Positions 58,388-64,000 of a stretch of 64,000 nt of DNA are shown here, in pieces. The position numbers and the translations under genes are program-made. This DNA is from Apoderus coryli (Eukaryota; Arthropoda; Insecta; Coleoptera; Attelabidae): the NCBI GenBank assembly GCA_911728435.2, contig OU452212.1:8252563-8316562 (forward strand), in the 5' to 3' direction. The stretch's first letter is position 1, and each line of letters begins with the position of its first letter. The notes under the pieces are model-generated. The model ran no database searches. It saw nothing but the letters and a program-made list of their open reading frames with translations, and had not been told where the DNA came from.

Positions 58388-59626
58388 GTGTTGATTTTTG
58401 TAGTGGCATTTTGATTTTGAACAAAAAAAACAAAACAATTTGAAATGTGTCGTGTGTAAATCATATCTTTCGGAGAGTAACAGAGAATTGAAATAGGAAT
58501 TACATGGGAGGTTGATCGCATTTTGTGAAATAGTCCTTTTGTTAAACCGGCAGCAAATCCTTTGGCAAAGTTGATTTGAAGAAGCTGGCAGGTTGACCAG
58601 CGAAACGTTGGTTAGGGTAAATTCGATACAGGATTGATCCAGAAGAATATTTTTAATACTCCACTTCTCAAAGGTCTTTAGAAAGGGCTGTTTCTTAAAG
58701 TGTGCATTTCAATTCTTTCTATAAATATTTAAATTAACTCAAATTTTTGACCAAACTGTGATTGTCTTAATTTTTGTCGTATATATATACATATTTTAAT
58801 AAAATAGAAAATATTAGCAGAATAAAAATTTTAATTAATATTAAATAAATTAATAAATAATTGTTGTACAAAGTATTATTATAAATAAATTAAATAATAA
58901 ACTTACAAAAGAGACAAAATACAAAACATTTTAAACTAAATCAAAATTACAATAACATAAAATTTTAAAAACATAATAAAATCATTAATTACGACTTGCA
59001 TTATTGTTTACATATTTTCACAATCAACTAATTATGTTCGTAATATACAGGGTGATTTTTAATATCGGGAAGAGGTGTGTCCTTCGGGATATCTCGCTTA
59101 TTTTTATAGATAGCGATTTGCCTCAATAGTATGAAGTAAAATGTTACATATTTATTTAATTTACTACCTGGTCTAATTAAAATGATTTTTTTGCAGACAA
59201 ATATTCTACATAAAATATAATTTGTCATTAAATAAATAAATATTACCAACACATCAAAAATAAGTAGAATAATTGATACTACAATTCCGGAATTGAAGTC
59301 CAATAAAATGAGCTGTTTGTTAATTATATTGTGGTGAACAATCTAAGTCTAATTTGAAATCTATTCAAAACATAGAAAAAGACGTTCTTATCGTTTTACT
59401 TGTTTGTTGATTTGCTAATCCGGACTTACAACCTCCTGATAAATGCTACAGCTCACTTAACACAGACCGATAAGTCGTCCCATCCCTCAAGCAATATTCC
59501 TGTAGTCTTCTTGGGTAAGGAAATATTTTTTTTAATTTATGCTGAAGCCAATTTCATAAATATTTTGATGCTAGAATTAGCCGCAGATGTTAAGTTTTAA
59601 AAAAGTGTTCATATTCCAAATTAGAC
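58388..59626. other. Nlg 3'-UTR and intergenic DNA
   Basis: AT-rich sequence follows the stop. The word acagggtgatttttaatatc starts at about 59047. A 91-codon minus frame at 59028-59303 and a 66-codon + frame at 59400-59600 have no recognised domain. Confidence 0.4.
58798..58826 (+). promoter_or_regulatory. Candidate poly(A) signals of Nlg
   Basis: AATAAA occurs at 58798-58803 and 58821-58826, the first such words after the stop, about 410 bp into the 3'-UTR. In DNA this AT-rich the match is only suggestive. Confidence 0.3.
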
Positions 59627-61738
59627 TACTTCTTCTTAGGACGCCGTCTCCCTACGAAGGTTGGCGATCCAAATGGCTATTGTTGTGCGGGAAACCGCAG
59701 CTCTGAAAATTTCTATGGACGTCTGTCCGAACCATCTACGTAAGTCCCTCAGCCATGAATTTTGTCTACGGCCGACTGACCGTTTTCCTTCGATCTTTCC
59801 CTCTATTATCAGGCGGAGAATCTCATATCGTTCGCCTCTCATGATATGTCCTAGGTACTGCAGCTTTCTCTCCTTGATTGTCGTGAGGAGTTCTTTGTGT
59901 TTACCATTTTACCATTACCATTATTACCATTACCATTATTACCATTACCATTATTTTACCATTTGCTGCATAACCTCTATGTTTGTCTTATGTGCCGTCC
60001 AAGAAACTCGCAGCATTCGTCTGTAGGCGTACATTTCGAACGCATCGATTCTCTTTTCTGTGGTTGCATCAATGGTCCAGCTCTCACATCCGTATAGAAG
60101 GACAGGGAAGATGTAGCAGCGAAGTAATCTAATCCGGAGGTCCAGGCTGAGGTCTCGGTTTGCCAGAAGTGTCCTCATGTTATTCAGAATTTACCGTGCT
60201 TGCGCAATTCTTGATCTAATTTCGGTCTTTGAGCCGCATTGCTGGCTGACGAGTACCCCCAAGTATTTTATAGATGACACTTGTGTAATGTGCTCTCCGT
60301 TGATCATTAGAGTAACGGGTCTTGGTGATTTTGAGAATACCATCAGTTTGGTCTTGGATGTATTCATATAAAGCCCAAAGTTCTCACTGTACTCCACAAT
60401 AAGGTTCATAAGGGATTGAAGTTCTGTTATACTGCTGGCTATTACGACGGTATCATCTGCGTATCGAAGGTTACTTATATCGATTCCATTGATCTTTATG
60501 CCTGCAGTTGAATTTTCGAGAGCTTCGATGAATATTGCCTCAGAGTAGAGATTAAACAGTAGTGGGGACAGTACACAACCTTGTCGCACGCCCCTTCTTA
60601 TTGCTATTTCTTCTGATGTGGACCCTTCGATTTTGACTGTTGCTGTTTGGTGCCAATAAAGTTCAGTAATGATCCTTAGATCTTGAGCATCGATCCCGGT
60701 TGATTTTAGGATGTTGATCATTTTTTGATGTGACACACAATCAAAAGCTTTTTTATAATCAATAAAGCACGCGAATACATCGATGTTCATGTCCCTACAT
60801 CTCTGAGTCAGCACATTCAAAGAGAAAAGAGCCTCTCGGGTACCCGTTCCATTCCTAAAGCCAAATTGCGAGCGATCAATTACGGACTCACACTTTTTGT
60901 ATATGCGGTTATGAATGATCCGCAAGAATATCTTCAAGGCGTGGGACATCAAACTGATCATGCGGTATTCGTCACATTGTGATGCCTTGTTCTTCTTTGG
61001 CAAAGTAACAAAGGTGGATCTCAGCCAGTCTGTGGGTATTTTTCCGCCTCTGTACATTCGGATAAATACAGTAGTAATGAGATTTAGTCCAACCCCGTCC
61101 TCGGCAGCTGCAAGTTTAAATGTTTCTGCATGCACGTTGTCAGATCCAACTGCTCTTCTGTTCTTTTGTAGTTTAATTGCATGTTTGACCTCTTCTTTTG
61201 TAATTTCAGGAGCCCTTTCGTTGATTTCTTATATGTCAGGGGGTGAGTCTGGTCTCATGTCATTAAAGAGATTTTCGGTATATTCTTTCCACCTTTTTAG
61301 TTTCTCATCTACTCCTATAAGAATTTCATTGTTGGAGCCCCTTAATATTTCATTATGACCTCTCCGCTGCCTGCCTGTAAGCTCTTTGATATTCCTGTGT
61401 AAGTTAAAGAGATCGTGCTTCTTCTGAAGTATTTCTATTTCCGTGCATTTGTTCGCCAACCATGATTCTTTGGCTTGTCTGCATTTCGCACGAATGAGAC
61501 TGTTAATTTCGTCATATTTATCTGTATTGTTGTGTTTTTGTTCTCTTCGTTCATTCATAAGTGTGAGGATTTCATCAGTCATCCACTCCTGTTTTTTGGT
61601 GCTATTTGTAAATCCAATATCAGTCTCCTGGGTCGTAGTTAACGCCTTCTTCAGAGCTTCCCATGAAGACTCAATGTCTTCATCTGATACGTTGTTTATA
61701 GATCTAGAATTAGACTTAGACGCAATCAAATATATTTA
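59627..61738 (-). mobile_element. RTE-type retroposon, 5'-truncated, RT largely intact
   Basis: From 61729 on the minus strand a basic linker frame (ESSWEALKKALTTTQ, KRWKEYTENLFNDMRPDSPP) precedes the RT frame 61135-60191. It carries DWLRSTFVTLPKKNKASQCD, SQFGFRNGTGTREALFSLNV, the first Asp motif CFIDYKKAFDCVSHQKM, IRRGVRQGCVLSPLLFNLYS and the catalytic box YADD (LRYADDTVVIASS), ending IKYLGVLVSQQCGSKTEIRS. The C-terminal part continues at 60178-59951 (LLRCYIFPVLLYGCESW, AYRRMLRVSWTAHKTNIEV) and, after a microsatellite, at 59842-59636 (MRGERYEILRLIIEGKIEGK). The tail is GAAGAAG-like. The VRQGC and KIEGKR signatures point to RTE. The N-terminal endonuclease is missing. It lies outside Nlg on the minus strand. 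Confidence 0.93.
59901..59964. repeat. TACCAT/TATTACCAT microsatellite inside the RTE coding region
   Basis: About ten TTACCAT/TATTACCAT units interrupt the element between the VMQQMVK codons and the ELLTTIKERKLQYLGH-like region. On the coding strand the units read tggtaa, giving stops. Confidence 0.9.
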
Positions 61739-64000
61739 GTTATTTTTTCAATACATAAATAAATGATCTATTAATAAATAAATGAAAAATTGAATCTATA
61801 GGAATTGAGTTTATTATAAATCTACCTATAATATAAATTAAATGAATTTAAAACAATAAATGTACAAGAAAAAAAAAGGAAGGAACTAAAAATAACTTAT
61901 AAACCTTTACCAAAGGAATTTTTATTTGATATTTGTGTAAAATAAATTACAACGTATTATACAGAACTTATTAGTGGTATATAACATCATAATTGTATGA
62001 TATTCCTATACTATACTATAATAAATACCTAATTATGATACATACACATAAGTTTTATAAAAATTAAATTAAACATAAAATTGTATTGTATAAATTATGA
62101 AAACAAATGGAAAATTACTTATTATATAGATAAGGAACAGAAAAGAAATTCATTCCAGCCAAAATCATTTACGTCATGATCTTATTGTTAAAAAAATAAA
62201 CAAATATTGAACGTTTTTTATTCATTATGCTTTAATAACAAGGTGGATATATTCTATAAATAGAACAAAGAATTAATTGTTGTATCCCAAATCCCTGTAA
62301 TTGATAAAACCTTGAACACATGGTTAAAAATTGGGAATCTTAAGGATAATGGTCAAGGATTTATGTAGTCAGCAAGGGTTCAATTTGTGGCTCTCTCTCT
62401 ACGTATCGTTTAGACAATATGTTCTGCAAACTAATTCGCTATATTTTTGCTCTTCTTGCCAAAAAAAATCTTTGTTCTGACATTTCTCCCTATTTCGTAA
62501 ATTATCTACATTGATTCGCATAACAAGAATTTATTTTCACCTTGGCATTCAAGCATAAGAGTTTTGTTGGTTTTTGGTTCTAGATTTATGAACTTTTATT
62601 GGTTTATTTTGTTAATAATAATTGTTTTGTTTATTTATTACTTAAATAAATTTTAGACAATCATTAATAAAAATTTCGCTATTTTTTTTTTGACTGGAAA
62701 TGCTGAAATTGTTGCAAAAAACGCTCTTCCTCCTTTCTGATTGTTTGAGCGAATTACAAAGAGAAAAATCAATCAAAAACAGGTTTTTCACAATATATCG
62801 TAACTAATTTATGTTAAATATTTTCTGTATTCTTTGAATTTTTCTGTTACCAGAAAATTCTGAAAAAAAAAATCATGTAATTCACATAATTTATTTATTG
62901 TTCTTATTTCTTACAACTTATCTAATTGTTGATAATAAAAAATTACAAAAAAAAAACGTGTTTTCTTCCAATACCACAAATTAGTTAAAATCTGTTCAAT
63001 ACGAATGTAACAAAAATGCTCTGTAGACCACGTTTCGAATATAATTTGAGCCTTTCTCTCTGTCATTTCATGAACAATAAGACAACATTAATCAACAAAT
63101 TTAAACATGTGTTGAAGTGGGGCAAAGTAAATTTTATGAAAATGCAGTAGTTCTACAAGGTGCACTTGAACTTTGTCTGAGATTCCAATTTTGATATTAA
63201 ATTCAGTTTTGAGACTTTTATCGGCAACATATATTCATACCAAACTCTTCGAAGTTTTACAAAAATCGAATTATTTTTGTAACTCTTCACATATTGATTT
63301 TAGGTCGTACATGCTTTCAAGGTGAATTGCCCAAGAGACCATCCAGTAATGTATGAATACTCTGGATGATCAATCAACGAGTGAAAGTGTCAGAGTTTGC
63401 ATAAGAAAATAAAACGTTGTAAAAGGAACGTCCGTTTATGACAGCTGAGTGAAAATTACTGATATTGGGTGTTGATGGTCACAACCAAGTTACGATCCCG
63501 CACTTCGAGGGTCCTGTCCTCATCGTGTGAAACCTCAAACACGACTACTTGCAAAACTACCTAGAATAGAATTTAGAAAATCATGTTGCCTGCAACATTT
63601 TTATACTTTCTTTATAGTTCATGTGCGCACTTGCATGAAATGAGTTAGTTCTGATTTTTTGATATATTATGTTGTATTTGATAAAGTGGTAATAACAAAT
63701 CCGAGTTTTCGACCTCAAAAGTCCTCCGGATCATTGGTAAATTCTTCTAAAATAGCTAAATTTTCTCACTTCTTTCACATTTTGTCAATTTTCACCACCA
63801 AGGGCTGATGTTACGGTAAAATTCGTTATATACAATTTTAAATTAAATAAAATTTGCAAAAACATGAGACTAACTTGTTCGTTGTATGTGAAATAGTTTT
63901 TAAGATACAGCAATTTAAAGTTTTGCAAAATTTCCAAAAAAAGAAAATTTTACACTTTTTTCCAGTTTTTTTCAATATTAACCACTAAAGACCCAATCAA
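61739..64000. other. AT-rich DNA, nothing recognised
   Basis: There is no open frame above background, no RNA gene and no repeat that I could pair with another part of the window. Confidence 0.45.

Noticed and set aside
59951..61739. Host gene encoded by the long frames downstream of Nlg
   Set aside because: YADD, VRQGC and the C-terminal signature identify an RTE reverse transcriptase; the frames are broken and have a retroposon tail.

Overview
The window is animal nuclear DNA, almost certainly from an insect and probably a beetle. The gene is split by GT-AG introns and is most like arthropod neuroligins. The mobile DNA (non-LTR retroposons of jockey/CR1-like and RTE types, mariner transposons and their short derivatives, satellite DNA) is of the kind common in beetles. 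The order is an inference; no marker in the window proves it. No tRNA, CRISPR array, operon or bacterial signal was seen.

The one host gene is a neuroligin (Nlg) on the + strand. I assembled ten exons: 8731-8886, 15287-15475, 27964-28170, 28374-28840, 41118-41269, 44187-44320, 53622-53774, 57373-57599, 57659-57821 and 57876-58387. Their phases join without a break into 785 residues plus a stop. They cover most of the esterase-like ectodomain, a Thr/Pro-rich stalk, one membrane helix and a cytoplasmic tail ending in EISV. The signal peptide and the first part of the ectodomain (roughly 150 residues by family comparison) must lie upstream of base 1 or in small exons I could not recognise. Intron lengths are strongly bimodal: 54, 59 and 203 bp against 2.9 to 12.5 kb.

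The rest is mostly decayed repeats. Bases 1-8730 hold LINE fragments at 375-1996 (+) and 4087-6020 (-) and a dispersed repeat. The 6.4-kb intron (8887-15286) holds a four-unit tandem repeat, a palindromic element made from mariner ends, and an internally deleted mariner. The 12.5-kb intron (15476-27963) holds three antisense LINE fragments and a dead mariner. The 12.3-kb intron (28841-41117) holds an inverted-repeat element, a reversed mariner, an RTE 3' end, a LINE nested in a DNA repeat, a gypsy-type integrase remnant and a 3.9-kb satellite array. That array has a 725-bp higher-order repeat and an insert carrying a 28S rRNA fragment. The 2.9-kb intron holds a 53-codon acidic ORF and a mariner 3' end. 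The 9.3-kb intron holds a 2.7-kb imperfect palindrome and three LINE fragments. The 3.6-kb intron holds a LINE and a mariner fragment. Downstream of the gene are an RTE copy at 59627-61738 (-) and AT-rich DNA with nothing recognisable.

No transposase or reverse transcriptase here is intact. I found no clear new multi-gene system. The most unusual structures are the 28S-bearing insert in the satellite, the 725-bp higher-order repeat, the palindrome with a 33-bp insertion whose empty site is visible in the other arm, and the mariner-end palindrome.
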